In this document: positions 1 to 14,300 of the stretch, in pieces | Layout: each line of letters begins with the position of its first letter | How positions within the stretch are numbered: position 1 is the stretch's first letter | Source of the DNA: Onchocerca volvulus | Taxonomy: Eukaryota; Nematoda; Chromadorea; Rhabditida; Onchocercidae | Reading direction: 5' to 3' | DNA: 64,000 bases | NCBI GenBank assembly: GCA_000499405.2 | Contig: HG738140.1 | Location: 9,451,560 to 9,515,559 of the forward strand | Translations under genes and position numbers: made by a program | Notes under the pieces: generated by a model | What the model was told of the DNA's origin: nothing | Database searches by the model: none | The model's input: the letters and a program-made list of their open reading frames with translations, nothing else

Positions 1-166
1 ATCGAATGCTCCATTGAAGCAATTATCAATGTATTTATTAAATTTGTGTTCTTTATATGTTATTCTCTAAATTTTACTCTGTAAATTTCGTTTAAATCCA
101 TGTTTTTTTTCTTAATTGATTTGATTAATTATCACTGTTTCAGTAATCATAGATTAAGGAACAAAC

Positions 167-1886
167 CTGATGATCATACGGAAAATAATGTATATCGATA
201 AGGCAACGTACAGTATGAAGTGCTGGATACAAGAAAAATACTTCTGCACCGTATTTGTTTTTCCAGTATCTACTTTTCACGACAACATTCATATATTTCT
301 CACTTCCTTCACGGTTCATGACCACACTAAGTTCGTAATTTTTAAATTTATAAGCAAAATGTACTACAAAAAAAATTAGGAACTTTTTTAAATCCAAAGT
401 AAACAAAAAGTGAAGTACAGTGCCTGTTGTAGACAAAGGTATCAGGAATCCACAAAACATTATATGGAAGTACTGTGGAGTTGATCATGTCATATTCATT
501 AGGATCCCAATACAGGAATTCATCGATCCATTTCTAAAATATCAATTTTCACTTTGTATAGCAATGAAAATGATTAGATGCATTTATTAAAAATATAAAA
601 AACATATATACAGTGGGAAACAAAGACTGATTTCTTTCTATACACAATTTATTTACATCCCTTGTCCACCTGACTAGCCATAAAAAAGTGTTTTATCAAG
701 TACGATGGTTATCATTTTTCCCTTTTGTACCCAGAATTTAGGTTGGATTAAACGTTCCCTGCAAAAGCATCATATGCTTCGATTATATTTCAAAGCACTC
801 AATTATTTTTGCTATTAAGGAGATCGAATTAGATGTAAATCAAATTTAGTCAAAAGAGAAAGTGAACGAAACAAGTGAAATCTAAAAGAATTGGATAGCA
901 ATGAAACAAATAAAATATACCTGGATCATCCATATATTTAAGGTCAAATATTGCGATCGTTCATCCTGTAATATCAATTGTAACAAATACAGAAGAGCAG
1001 AAGGAAGCTAATAAGTTTGTAATAATAGATAGATGAAAATAATGAATAAGCCAGCACACTATTCAACAACTAGAATTAGGTATTATATAAATATATTAAA
1101 AGTTAAAGAAAGCTTCCTTACAGAGGTATATTTCATTTTCATCAATCTCAGTTCGTCAGAACTTTATTCATAATTCAAACAATTTTGTTTAATTTCAGGT
1201 CAAAATATAGGAAAAAGCATAATATAAATCTTCATCCAAAAGTGATTTCAAGTGAAAATGTTTTACAGCAAACAAACCACGTCGATGATTTGGTATAAAC
1301 TCATGCTGATATGCACCGTCAACGATTCGGAATGATTCTCAACCGGTCGAATACTCGGGTCATACCTTCCATAAGTAATATTTACATTCGAAATTATGTT
1401 ATTTGAACAAAGCAAAATTTCATCATACTAATATTACTACTTTTTTTAAAAATATATTTCCCTGTTAAAATCATTCTGTATTAATTAGAAAGGAAAATAG
1501 TACTTCTCGGTGGAGAGTAAATCTTGGATCAATCGAACATGAGGTAGTTGTTGTCGTGCTGAAATAAAATAATGCATTTCATCGTCCTTCCCCATTTCTG
1601 CAAATAACTAACAAACGATTCTAACCTTTGATATCTTAAAATGTAATCGCTAAATATGATAGGACGGAGTTACAGCAGTCGAAACCCAACGACTTATGGC
1701 TTTTTGAAGTTTTTAGGACCATAGAATTGAACCATATAATTATCCTTGCATGCATTTTTCTAATATCTTAAAGTATGCTAAAAAATGCAACTTGAAAAAT
1801 AAAAATTACAAACCTGAAACAGTCTGACGAGTTTCCAGGGAAGTCACTGGAAATGCAAAGATTATGGCAAACAGAAACAGCGACAT
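167..1886 (-). CDS. Nicotinic acetylcholine receptor-type subunit (Cys-loop channel), 5' part only
   Basis: Exons, in coding order, are 1886-1814, 1558-1504, 1365-1278, 965-921, 533-424 and 326-167; all join in frame. The gene runs off the window at coordinate 1. The first exon encodes a signal peptide (MSLFLFAIIFAFPVTS). The extracellular ligand-binding domain follows, with the family landmarks WDPNEYD, the loop A motif WIPDTFVYNS, and the first half of the Cys-loop (C then FPYD). The exon ends at HFPYDHQ-type sequence, just where the next family exon should begin with Cys; the membrane segments lie outside the window. The intron after 424 has a GC donor (GC-AG), required to keep YNSVVM in frame. 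A paralogous gene lies upstream on the same strand with the same 45- and 110-nt exons. The product should be a membrane subunit of a pentameric cation channel. Placement in the DEG-3/DES-2 group rests on the neighbour and is inferred. Confidence 0.85.
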
Positions 1887-3315
1887 GACATCAAAGCTGC
1901 GTCGGTAGGACTGATCTTTGTTTAGCGTTATTCAAAAAGTTGCTAAGATTTTAGGCAACTGCTTAACGTTTCTGGAAAATAAATGACATTAGTGTGCATT
2001 GGCTATGTTTATTCCGACAAAAAAGCTCAGGCATGTTCCATTAAAAGATATTTTACCACTTCCTTATATTATTATTTATGTAGAATAATAATATCTCCCT
2101 AGAACAATTTATACATGATTATGTCAGAATTTAAATGAAGTATTCGTTCTTGACATAATTAAATAGAATATTTTTCTTAGATTTGACAAAAATTAAAAGA
2201 TGAAACTTATGCTCTGCCACTTCAATAATATTAATGAGAAAAAAAAGCTGCCGAAAGTAAAAATTTGTAAAATTAACGGCTTAATTCTTAAACTGCTTAA
2301 CAAAGAGGAAATCATATTGTTGTATGACAGGACAAGAAAGATATTCTTAGCGTTCATTGAAAAGGAAAAAAAACAGACAATAAAATCATCCATTCATGAA
2401 ATAATCATCTGCAAACTGTCTTTTTTTATGGAAATCATAATTTTGCAATTTTTTTGATGGCTTTTAATATATGATTAGGCAGCTATTCTACCAATCTGGG
2501 CAATTTAACAAAGTTAATTTTTTGCATTTATACAATCTCAATTAAAATATAATATCCAAAAAATTAAAAAAGTCAACATAATCACAATCACAATTATCTT
2601 GAATCATTAATTCAATCCATGCAACGAAACAATTTTCATTCATATATCATTGAGTTCAGACAGTGATTTTTATTAAAACTTAATTATTACGATTAGTGAA
2701 AGGAAACTATTGCAATGTTATCGCTAATAAAAAAAAAAACTTCTACTGATATGCTTATCTGACACTTTAAACAACTTCAGCTGTTTTACTGAATATCATT
2801 TAAATCCGCTTCTTAAAAATGTTAATACAAAAAAATACCAAATCAACCATATTTCACTGGTAAATAAATTGCTTTTCTTATTCACAGACTTTGCTATTTG
2901 AAACAAATTTTAAAATTCTTTTCTAGGAACAAAATAGAAAAATTTTTGAACAAAATTTTTAATCATAATTTCGGTTGACAATGATATACTTCAAATAATA
3001 GCAACTTTAATGAGTTTCATATAAAAAGCTCCATTGTGAAGAAAAAGAAAGCTTCGCAATACGGAAGTTATTCCGGTTGGATATGTTAAAATTGATAAGA
3101 ATGTATTCGTAGAAGAAATTTCCTAAAGAGACTATGAGATATTATTGCATATTGGATAGGAAGAAGCCATTCACAAATAAAATGAAATGGTAGTTTCACA
3201 GCTAATATAAAACATGATTAGAGAGTGAAGTGATGAGATATTCCGACAATCCTTTCTGATAATTATCATTCTTTAGATTTCCAGAAGAGTCTTCAGTAGG
3301 AAATATCGGTTTTTT
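1887..3315. other. Spacer between tandem receptor genes
   Basis: About 1.4 kb between the stop of the upstream receptor gene (3316) and the start of the downstream one (1886). No coding exon with splice sites was found on either strand. It holds AT-rich sequence and one candidate trans-splice acceptor near 1972. Confidence 0.5.
1972..1980 (-). promoter_or_regulatory. Candidate trans-splice acceptor upstream of receptor gene
   Basis: On the minus strand the sequence ATTTTCCAG ends 85 nt before the ATG at 1886, with no other ATG-initiated frame known to continue into the gene. It matches the TTTTCCAG-like acceptor used for spliced leaders in nematodes. Use of this site is inferred. Confidence 0.4.
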
Positions 3316-6300
3316 TTACAATAGATGATCCATTGAGGACCAGTAGTAGAAACCGAGGGAATTGATACCAATGGTGACAAATATAAAAATGATGATGAAA
3401 AAGATGAAAAACAACCGCTCTAATACTTTTGCCATCCAGTTATACTCATCTCGTGCCAATCGACGGTTCTGTCGAATGCTATTCTCATCTTAAAGTAAAC
3501 TCATAACAATTTTTTCATGAGTTTCGGGTTTTAAATAGACAAAATAGTTATATGCTATTAATTGAAGATTGATAATTTGACTGGTTACAAAACAAGTGAA
3601 TGCTTTCAAGAGTTGATGGCATAATACAGTGATAATTTGGATAAACATGCTAGTTACATTGTCCCAAAATATTAAATCCACACTTTATAAGAATACTTAA
3701 TTTGACAAATTGATTAGTTAAGTGGAAGCTACATACCGCAGGAAGTTGAAGTTTTTTGTGGAGGCCTTTGTTGTTGTGCTAAAGCAAAAGTGGATTTTTT
3801 TGAAGATGTAAGAACTGAATCGCCATCATTTCCATTCATCTTTAGACCAGGATTATCTCCTTCTGATGAATCGTGTTGGACGATAGCAGGAGGTACGGGA
3901 GAAGTCAGAGCAGTATCCGGGATGTCTGAGATATTGACGCTTTGATCAGCTAGAAAGAGTCAAATCAGTCGTGTTTTAAAACAATGATACGAATCCAAAC
4001 TGCCCATAAAACATAAACTTACATTGGCTATGCTTCGGAAACAATAAATCGGGGATATTGAAAGACAATTTTGGCGATTTGCTGAGATGTGATTCTACTA
4101 TCTTTGTTTTTTTCCTTTTCTGTAAAAACTCCCATTGTTTGTTCCATCGTCCTTCTGACCGCCTTGTCCTCAGGAAGTCACATCTTTCATTTCGTAAAGT
4201 TGTTGTTTTCATGTCCTCCTAAATGCAACTGTAATTGATAATAACCTGGCCATTAGATAAATAAAATTTTTATTAATGAAAGATATTTATTTGTATATTG
4301 ACTTGAAATATGACTATTTCGTTTGAAACGCCCAGTTCCATTTAGTTTGGATTATTTATTTAAATTTAACATATAAATTTCTTCCTCAGACTGATTCTTC
4401 GCTTTTTTTAGATAAACTGTTCAACGATCTTGGAATAAATTTTTATACCTCGTGCATCTCCTCCGTCAAGTGTTTTGGTATGTCTTCAAAAGTAATGTAA
4501 GCGATGAATTTCATCAAGCAAACAGTACGTGGAGTAAGACGGCTCTTTAGACGACCACGTTTTTGAATGGCGATGATAACAGAGGATGCCAAAGTTCCAA
4601 AAGTGATAATTGCTATCATAGCCAAAATGAACCAACCTAAAGTGAGTTGAAGAATCTTATTAATTTGTTGCTCAAGCAATACTGAAGAAGAATTTTAACG
4701 CTGATAATCATTTCATATCCACAGGCAGATGGATCGATAAATGACTAATTGTATATAATAATTATTTAAGAAAGATATGCTCGAAAAGGCAGGAACCAAT
4801 GAGCGGTATGAACGTGGATGTGGTCGGCATCTGATCGGAAATCATCAGCATTAGGATGGACATTGATAATAACGTTGTGATGCCAAGCGACACTTTTTCT
4901 TCACGCATACCACTTGCTGTTGACGTTCTAAACACCAAAGAATTGAAGAAATCTCCTGAGAGGCGTAGCTTAGAACGTGAAATTAGAAGTGCAAAATGGG
5001 AATGTGAATTTAAGAAAAAAAAAAAAAACATACGCGAAAAATCCAACAATAGCGATGAGTGTTGTGATACTTGTTGGAATGATTAAGTTTATGATGTAAA
5101 ACAAAGGCTTTCTTCGCAAATATAGCGTTGCTGAGAGAAGAGTATACTTGTTCGGGCAACAGTCATACTTCATTTCCTTCTTTTTTACTGAAAACCAGAA
5201 CATGCAAGTGCAAATTTTTGAAAAGTATGGAAATTCTGTGAAGCATTAGCATTTAGTTTATATTGATTTTTCTCTCTTTTCTGATCCATCTCAGAGCATC
5301 AATTCTTAATCTTCCGAGGAAAAAGGTAAATGTTAGAAAAGTGAGCTTCGTTTTTTCTGAAAACCCACTGAAGTTGAAAATTTTAAGAAAAAGTCGCTTG
5401 TTTCATTTGGAAGCTGAATAAAAAAAGAAGTGTGACAAAGAAATGACTTCATTTACGAATATCATATGGCCCGCAATTAATTTTTAAAAGGAAGTAAGGA
5501 TGGCTATGATGAAGCAAGATGAAACAGCTTCAAAGATATTGAACAGTTACTAAAACTTTTTTGTTCAAAGATTGATTCAATTCAAACGAAGACAACCAGA
5601 AATGAGAATGCTTCACCTGCCGTCCTGAAAATATGCCAACCCTCGTTCTCGATGTAGTTGGTCATACCAACAGTGTTTGAGTATGCAAAATAATCAATAC
5701 CTTTCTGATCAAATGTCCAACTTGAAAATATCATCGAACAAACCTGAAATAATGGAACTAGCCTGAATAAGTCAAGATTTTATAATTGAGAATAACTGAC
5801 TGTAATCAAATTTAAATTCATTATCAGACACGATGAGTCTTTTCTTAATCTATCTTTTAATTTAGTATATGCATTCTAAAAATGTTTCGGCAGTTTTCGA
5901 AGAGCAGTTTAAAATCTAAATCTTGAAAAAAATAATTTTTAACAATTGAATTTTTAGATTTTTCTAACAATTGAAATAATTTCAATATTTTTGTCAATTT
6001 TAAATCTTTTCGTTAACTTCTAATATCGCTCGTTTAATTAATGCTTCCACATATGCTACTATATCTCAATAAAATGGAGATCGTAGTTTCATAGTTGTAT
6101 ACTTTTGATATTCTTGATGATACAAATAATCACGGAATAATTTTTTTGGTAGCATTTAAGGTACTATTAAGTAAATGACCGAAATTGGCTCTTTTCTTTT
6201 TGGTCATTTGTTATTTATTCAGAAGATAAATTTATACGGATAGTTTAATGTAATATAAAATACTTCCCTGAATATCGAACGGAAAGAAACGAAGATTTAA

Positions 6301-8348
6301 AAGACATGAGAATTTGTAAACGGTTGGATAGAGAAGTTCGACATATGCAGCACGAATGTTTACATTTGTGGTAATTTTTGCATTCATCAGTCGCCTCGTA
6401 TCATCATCTTTCATCACTAACCTGAACTGCTTGAAAATTTTACGATCTTTTATTGTAAATACAAATTAAGACATGTTTATTACCTGCTTTGAATCTCATC
6501 TTTGGTAAGCGTTACATGGTAAGATTATCTAGGAAATCCTCACGATATTCCATGTTATCTTTCGAAATAAACATTATAACGAAGAAAGTAAACGAACGAA
6601 TTATAAAGTGTCGTATCCGGTAGCCATATTGAACTATGCGGTAAATGGATTTCCGTAATATTATCATAATCTTCTGAACGCCAATATAAAAATTCATCGT
6701 ACCATCGCTATAAATTCATAAATATTTCAAATTTGACAAAATTTTTTTTTTTAATGAAGAGGATAAAATGGGTTTAGCAAATTGAACTTATCACTTTTTT
6801 TTTTTTTTTAAGAATTTTTCGGTTTTATTACTCTTTTAGTTTGAAAAGCCAAGATTCATTTCAGTGAAAAAATTTCGTTTCATTAAATTACAAAAAATTC
6901 TCTGTTGGAATTTAAAAATCTTTGCGAAAATCGGAAATGCAGGAATAAAATTCAGTATTTGAAATTGTCGAAATTTATTGTTGTTGAAGAAATTGTATTA
7001 ATATGTAGCAAAATTATTTTTACCACTCTGTGATTTTAATAGCTTTCCTAGTAAAAAATCTAGCGGAAAATCATGTGCTTTAATGAAACTATCACGGAAA
7101 ATGGCGGAAATAATAATACATGCAAAATTTTTTTGATCAAATCCAATAAAATCTAAAATAGAAAGTCATGTTCGAAAAACTAATATTCATTTCTGTCACT
7201 ACCTCATAATCTGTTAATTTTAATTAATCAAGATACACTCCTACAACTAGGCTAGAAAATATGCGATTGTAAAAAAGTTGTAATCAAAAGATTACGTCAT
7301 CGCAACCTTTTGATTTATGCTTTTTGAGTGTTTTATTTCATATTTAATATGAGAGGAGGATTTTTTCCTTAATCTTTTTTATAATTAATTGATCACATCA
7401 TAAATGAACAAGATATTTTATCGTTAATCAGATGCTCTTGCTATGATTGTCAGAACAATTAATGATTATCGCAGAACTAAATATAATCTATCTGTTCAAT
7501 ATTTTATGTCAAAAATTGATTTTATTCATCGTGCAAAATTTCGCGTTCATAAAAAGTAGTGATTAGAGTATAAAGTAAAAATTTCCGCTTTAGATATAAC
7601 TCTTTTCAATTTAATTGTTTAGCAATAAATTGTCAATCACTGTTCGCTCTTTCGGAAAACTATAATAAAAGGAGATTAGAAAAAAACTGATCTATGGGAT
7701 GGACTGATGAAATGGTAGTAAGAATGACTGAAAGAATTTGCAAAGAATTTAATACATCGTGACAAAAAAAAATTTTGTTTAAATTCAGAGAAGACTGTCG
7801 CAGAAATGATTTGCCTTTTTTATATTACTAAGTTTTCTCTAACTAAAACCAATAAAATTAAAGATTTGATTACCAACAGAATAATAAAATAAATGTAGAT
7901 AAAAGCTAACCTCAATTATCCAAGCATTGAGCAGAATATATTGTTGTGGTTCGTTCTATAAAATCTTTGATGTTATTTGTATTTATATAAGTTATAAATA
8001 AAAATGACATCACCAAAACAAGATGTGTCTCAATCCATCAGTTTTATATCTCTCTACCTCCCACTCCAGAATTTTTAACTAATTCTCACAATTTTTTACA
8101 TTACATCAGTTCAATAAATTGTCTCGAAAATCAATCCATAATGGAGAATTAAGGAGGACAAAAAGCATGGTACCTGATGGTGAAACAAGTATAACAAACC
8201 ACTTCTAGTATTTGATATAGATCCATGCTAAATGTCACATTAATCGGTTTGGTGTGATCCCATACAGGTTTCGACTTCTTATCATATGTTTCCAACATAT
8301 CATGCACTAGTTTTAGCTGCGTTGGTAAATAATTTGAAGCCAGTAATG
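3316..8348 (-). CDS. Nicotinic acetylcholine receptor alpha-type subunit, DEG-3/DES-2-like (first exon not found)
   Basis: Exons: 8348-8200, 7955-7911, 6707-6598, 6421-6268, 5743-5617, 5187-5034, 4927-4797, 4636-4449, 4218-4023, 3949-3737 and 3488-3316 (TAA). All are in frame. Visible features: loop A WLPDTTLYNS; a Cys-loop split across exons (C..FPFDIQ / VC); vicinal cysteines YDCCPNKY, the mark of an alpha subunit; M1 (FYIINLIIPTSITTLIAIVGFF); an M2 exon with GMREEKVSLGITTLLSM, where the glutamate before M2 suits a cation channel; M3; a long serine/proline-rich cytoplasmic loop; and a hydrophobic M4 near the C-terminus (LFFIFFIIIFIFVTIGI). The M2 sequence resembles the nematode DEG-3/DES-2/ACR-23 group, which includes monepantel targets (from memory, not searched). 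The signal-peptide exon upstream of 8348 must end in phase 1 and was not identified. The intron after 6268 has GG where a GT donor is expected. Confidence 0.9.
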
Positions 8349-11300
8349 CTGTAAATAATTCAAATATAAAAATTTCTTAATTTTTTCGACATATTTTATG
8401 ATTGAACATTAGTTGTCATTGTTTGAAATAATTTCGAAAAGCTTTGTTGAAGAGATAAAAAATTATGTTATCGATTCCTTATCATTCCATTGGAACCGTC
8501 AGACAGTTATCTTTTTTGCTATCGTTCGTTCGTTTTATAAGTACTTAAAAAATTTAACTTTCTGGAAAATGATAATATTTATGCATTTGACAATGTGTGA
8601 ACTTCGGTATTTTTGTAATTCAAATAACGCAAAATAAGAATTTGAAAAATAAAATGGAACTTCGCAAATGATAAATTGGTTTGATTTGATTCAAGAATGA
8701 CACTTCCATCAAGTCCAATTTGGGCCAAGACAACATCATTATCAGTATCAGTGTGCATTTATTAAATTTGTTTCGCTATGTTTCTAATGAGTGGATCAGT
8801 TTTTTGGACCTTTTGTTCGATTTATTTTATGAGCAAAAGTTGGCATTCTTTTCTTGTGAAAAATAATTTGGAACTTTGTGAGTCTAACTGATCTTGCAGA
8901 AAGTAAGCCCACAATTGGTGTCCTTCCGAGAAACTGTGAAAGGTTCTTGCTCCTCGCAATATCGCACTCCCGTGTTTAGGATTTATGCAGACGAGAATTC
9001 AACTAGAAATGTTGGAAGAAAGGACGGTGACATTCAAACTGGTTTGGTTGTGACTTCAAGTGTAATTTGAGATTCTGTTGTCTTTATGGTTCGGATTTAG
9101 TTTGCGATTTCTTGAACTTGGAAAACTGTATAATGAGATTAATGGGCATAAACAAAGTTTTGATAGGTTTAGAATTATATTCTAGCTGATGTGTTAGCGC
9201 TAAATAAAATTCTCCATCTGTTTTTATTAACTTGAGAAGTTAGCAAATTTATTCAAAACTCACTTGCAGTCAGATGAAAAAAATAAGCACAGATGGCATA
9301 TTTTTCTGGTAGCATTATTTGAAAAGCACTTTTTTCTTATTATCAGCTACTGTCAGCGGAATGCCTGCAGAATTAAGTCAAATAAGCTTGTGCAAGGAAC
9401 AACATAAATGATGCAGTTGCGTGAAAATATTAATATTGTTTCTGTAGTTGAATTGAAAATTAATTTAAAAATTTTTGAAAATTAAAAAATAACGGAGATA
9501 AATAAGAGAATATCATCAATTTCGGTTGCTAATTTAATGCAAATTGAGACTGGAATAAAAGAATAATTCTACCGGCTAATTATTCTAATTAGTCCTAATT
9601 ATCCCTCAATTTTTCAAGAATGTAGCGTGCAATTTTGTAAGACTTTTTTTTGATCGTTTGCTTTTCATATTAATGCTGCTATTGTATGATGAAGAATGAT
9701 TTAATGCATCTCCTTTTAGACAATCATTACAGCATTTTTAGAAATTCTTCTTTTGGTAGAACGTTTTAGTTTTATATGTAAAATTTTTGGATGCCTAATT
9801 GCTTCTATCATACCGTATTACATACCAAGATCTTATCAGGCAAGACATACAAATACGAATTAATGGATAAGCTTCAAGTTATGATGCATATGCAAAAGTT
9901 TTGACTCTTTCTTAATTTGTCAAAACTTTAGTATTGCATTTGATCGCTCATATGCAGTGCTGAAGTTCTGGCCATTAAGTGACATCACTTTGGTATTCGA
10001 AACTTTGACTTTGATTTCAAGCCAAGTTCGATTCATCGTGATGATTTTTTACAGTGAATGTTAGAAAATACTAAAAGACCCATGGTTGTATAAAAGGACT
10101 GCAAACCAATTTATAAATGCACAACAATTATGGATTTACAAGAATGTTGAACTTCGTATCTTACTAAGTGCTTCATAAAGTGAAGTATCAAAATATAAAA
10201 GCAAAAGACAGATTACGATTCCTGAAAGATTCTAGACAGCTCGACAACACCAATTTCAATTTTCCATAAGCAATTGTAAAGTTGAATTATGAAAATCCTT
10301 CATTTTCAAACTTTTGTTGCTTCGTATAATTAAAATAACAAGAGAAACTTAATCCTTCGCAACGAACTGTATAAGATGATGCATCAAAGTCTGAGTTGGG
10401 AGAAGGGAATGGTGAAATTTAGAGGATGAAATTCCAATTAGAATAAGAAAGATACAAGTTTAATTACAAGGATGAAAGGTGCACATCTTCACGAATAAAT
10501 GATTATGTAAGTACAAATTTTAGTTCACTAATTTGTGATAATTTCAACGAATGCATATATCTTAAATGTTCTTTGCAATATAAACACAGAATAAATGTAA
10601 ACAGTGATAATGATATAGGAGCATCTATTCATATAGCTATAAATGGCTTACATTGATAAAAATGCATGATAAATGAAATGCATTTTGAATAATATCAGAA
10701 TTGATACATCGACAACTGAACAATCCATGAATCTCAATAAATGAAAAAGGAAAACAGAAAGAAAATAGTCTGATAAGGCCTGACTGGATTACTCGGTTTA
10801 GTTTGTTTACCTTAACTTTGTTCCGCACATATTTTTAATGAACTTGGTTCAGTTAATTCGCAGTCGCTTTGAAAGCACTAATGAATTGCTGTAAAAAACC
10901 AACACAATCGTTCATTCTGAACAAACTTTCATAAAAAAATCACTTCAAGAACATTATTGTTGACAGAGAAATGATTTCATCTGTCATTTATGTAAACTTC
11001 TTAAATATATTTTTTATGCTTTTTACAAAGATTAACAAACATTGCATTCATTTGAAGAAAGAACTATTTTGGATTTCCACGACGATCGGTGACACTTAAA
11101 GGAATCCTGCAAGTTTTTCTGGATGACAGAGGATGCTAAGGAAGTGCAGATTATCATCAGTGCAATATCTCCAACAAAACTTTGCCAAGCTTATTTTTCC
11201 TTTTGGTTCTAAATCACAGGGATGGAATCTTAAATACTCCATCATGTCTTGTATAAATTCTTTTCTGCCACTGTTAATATTATAGATGCCATCTGGAAAG

Positions 11301-14300
11301 ATTGATATTTTTTCTAAGGAATAATTTTCGCAAAAAAAGAGGAAAAGAATCACAAGCTATCTAATCTGATAAGAATTAGATAGTTGGAACTTTTGCTCCT
11401 TTATTTCTAGATCGTTTGTTTTTTTCCGATCAAAAATAACTCAAATAAAAATATGCGCTCAATTAAAGCTTAGTTTCCTCAATAAGCTTTTACTTGATCG
11501 TGAGTTATAAGCAATAGAAGTAAGTTGTTTTGGCATAAATTTAGATAATTCAAGTATCTGAATAAAAACCTGTAATTTTCTATCTAATCAACTATTAAAA
11601 GAACGATGTAGATAATTTAAATAACCATTTTAATGCATGTAAAACCTTGCTGCATCAATCAACTGCTATCATATTTTTAAGAAAACTGATTCACTGAACT
11701 TCATCCATAAATTATTAATTTATTCACCTATAAAAAAAAAAGATAAATATGGATTTTTAAAGATAATTTAGAGTTTAAGAAGATATGTGAGAAATATAAT
11801 AAGAGAAAGTAACTGAATGTTTAATTCGTCTAAGGGATAAGGCTACTGTATAAAAAAACTGTTCTATCACTCTGCAAGCTATTTTATAAAAAATGGAATA
11901 TTAAGAGAATGACGAATGGAATAATAAAAGAATAAAAACTAAAAAACTAATAAAATTTGCAATATCATAATTTCATTAATTTTTTTGCAATAAAAAATTT
12001 GTTATTTAAAATCTTTTCATGTTCAAAATTTTGAAGAGAAATGCATTCAAATTAAGCGTCGTTGAAGTACACAGCATGAAAAATTTTTAAGTTTATGACA
12101 ATTGATTTTAGCTGTCGAGATGAAAAATAAAATGAAATGAATGAGTATGCATAAATGATATTTATTTGTTGTTATTCGTTCCACTTTTCCAGAATTTTCA
12201 ATAATATAATGCATAAATAATTTCCAAAACTGAGGACACTTATACGCCTTTATTACAAATGACATATTACTGTGAAATGAATATTTAATTCGTTTAACCC
12301 TTATGATAAAATATAAAATAGAACATGTATTTTAGAAATAAATCAAAATGAGCAACGATGAATAATAAATAAGACCTCGATTATTCTCAAAGTTTCAGGC
12401 AAAATTTTAAATGAAATTAAAAGCCTTCGAGTAATTGAAATAAGCATTAAAAAAAAAAAAAAAAAACAATCGATTGCAAGCTTAACTTTCGAGACTGTAC
12501 CGCTTCTAAATGCTTTTTTAGATTATAAGTAGCGATGAAATTCATGTAGACATTTGATATTTTATATCCAAATGTAACTGCTTATCACAATCGTATTATC
12601 CGTTACAGAACTTCCTCTTCCAACTTAGTTCAGCTTAGTTTCATGATTATTTTCCCTTGGCTGTTTCCGTATGTTATTATTCCACCTTGAATGTTCACAA
12701 ATCATGCACTACGTCTGCCACTCATGCACTTTGTGAAATTTTCAATCAATTTGCTTTATAACTTGAATCTAACATTTCATGTAAGGAAGAAATTTGTTAT
12801 GCAAAAAAAAAAAAAAAAAGTCTATTTGAAAATGATTTGATGGTGAAAAGGCTTCAAAATTTTGTTCAAAGTTAAGTTAAATAAAAAGATCAAATACTAG
12901 TGGACAATGGGCTTTGATAATGGGAATAACAGAATATACATAAGAAGATTCAAAATAACAATAGAAGTCTATGACAAACGGCACAAATTTAAACACTGCT
13001 TCTACAACATACCTTCAGAAAGCGAATAACATATGATCTGTTTCTGAGACTGATAAATTTAAACTGAATTTAGAGATAAGTTATGAAATCAAAATCCTTT
13101 AATCTGTTCGGAAAAATAAATGCTTTGTTTTTATTTGGCATTTCGAAAGTTAATTTAATCTGAAGTCATTGAAGGAGCAGTACATATTTCTATACTTTAT
13201 CCAAAAAGTTTTGTTCTGATTTTGAACTGACTGCTAGAAAATAATTAAAGAGTGGCTGCATCTTGAATGAAAAGATTCAACGAAATGCATTTTTGCATGC
13301 CGAACAATTACTTCATCTAAATGATTCTGCAGAAAAAATTCAAAGTTGTTGAACTCTTGCTAACATCATTCCAATTTTATTGATTATTTCAGCATTTAGA
13401 GATTCCTTTAAATTACGATGAAGTGTAATATTATTGAATGATAGATATATTCCTCCTTTTAATCATGCAATTTTTCATTTTTAAGCATTTAGGTGACTTT
13501 AAGAAAAAAAAAAGAAAAATACTGGAAAATTATAGATTGGAACGAAAATATAAATTAGATGATATTAATCAATATGCTATGATCTGCCAATAAATTTTTC
13601 AGCTCCGTCTCATTTATTTTTTTCCATTTCATTCCAGAAATTTATCTGAAGGGTTCCTCTAAAAATAACAGTATTCAACTCCTCTGTTTTCATTCGGAAG
13701 TTCATCTGTATCGTAATATCCGAACCATGTCATGCATCTCGGTCAATTTGCATAAATGACAAATAAATAAACATGAATCCATAGCTTTACAGAAACAATA
13801 GTTTCAGTCGAACTTTCGATTTAATTTGCACATGTGAAATAAGATTTATTCTCTTTTACTGCACATATCACATGTAACTTGATTTTTACTGCTCTGATAA
13901 TACTCGCAGTGAATGCATTTTTTTTTTTTTTTTCATTGATAACCATTCAAATAGTTTCCATATTTCACAATATTGATATAAATAAGCGTTAATGTCTACT
14001 ACTATAATGATCGAAGCAGATTTCACATTATTATAGAAATCTATATTCGGTTTGGAAAATTTATCAATCTTTGTTGCAGGCATTGTCGATATTTATTTCC
14101 TTTTAACATTGGAAAATAGTTCCATTTGCATCATCTTAATGTCCAATCAACAGAAACTTGATTTTTTGAATAAATTCTACATCAAAGTGGCAGACTCTCA
14201 AAATTTAAAATACCTAACTCCTTCAAAATTCTCTGTACGAGTGATCCAAAACCTGGCATCTGCTCATTTCAGCTATTTTATCTTTTTGGAAATATATTGA

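Noticed and set aside
11096..11353. Minus-strand open frame of 85 codons with a protein-like second half
   Set aside because: No recognised family, no partner exons with matching phase, and the start region is low-complexity. Noted only in the intergenic entry.
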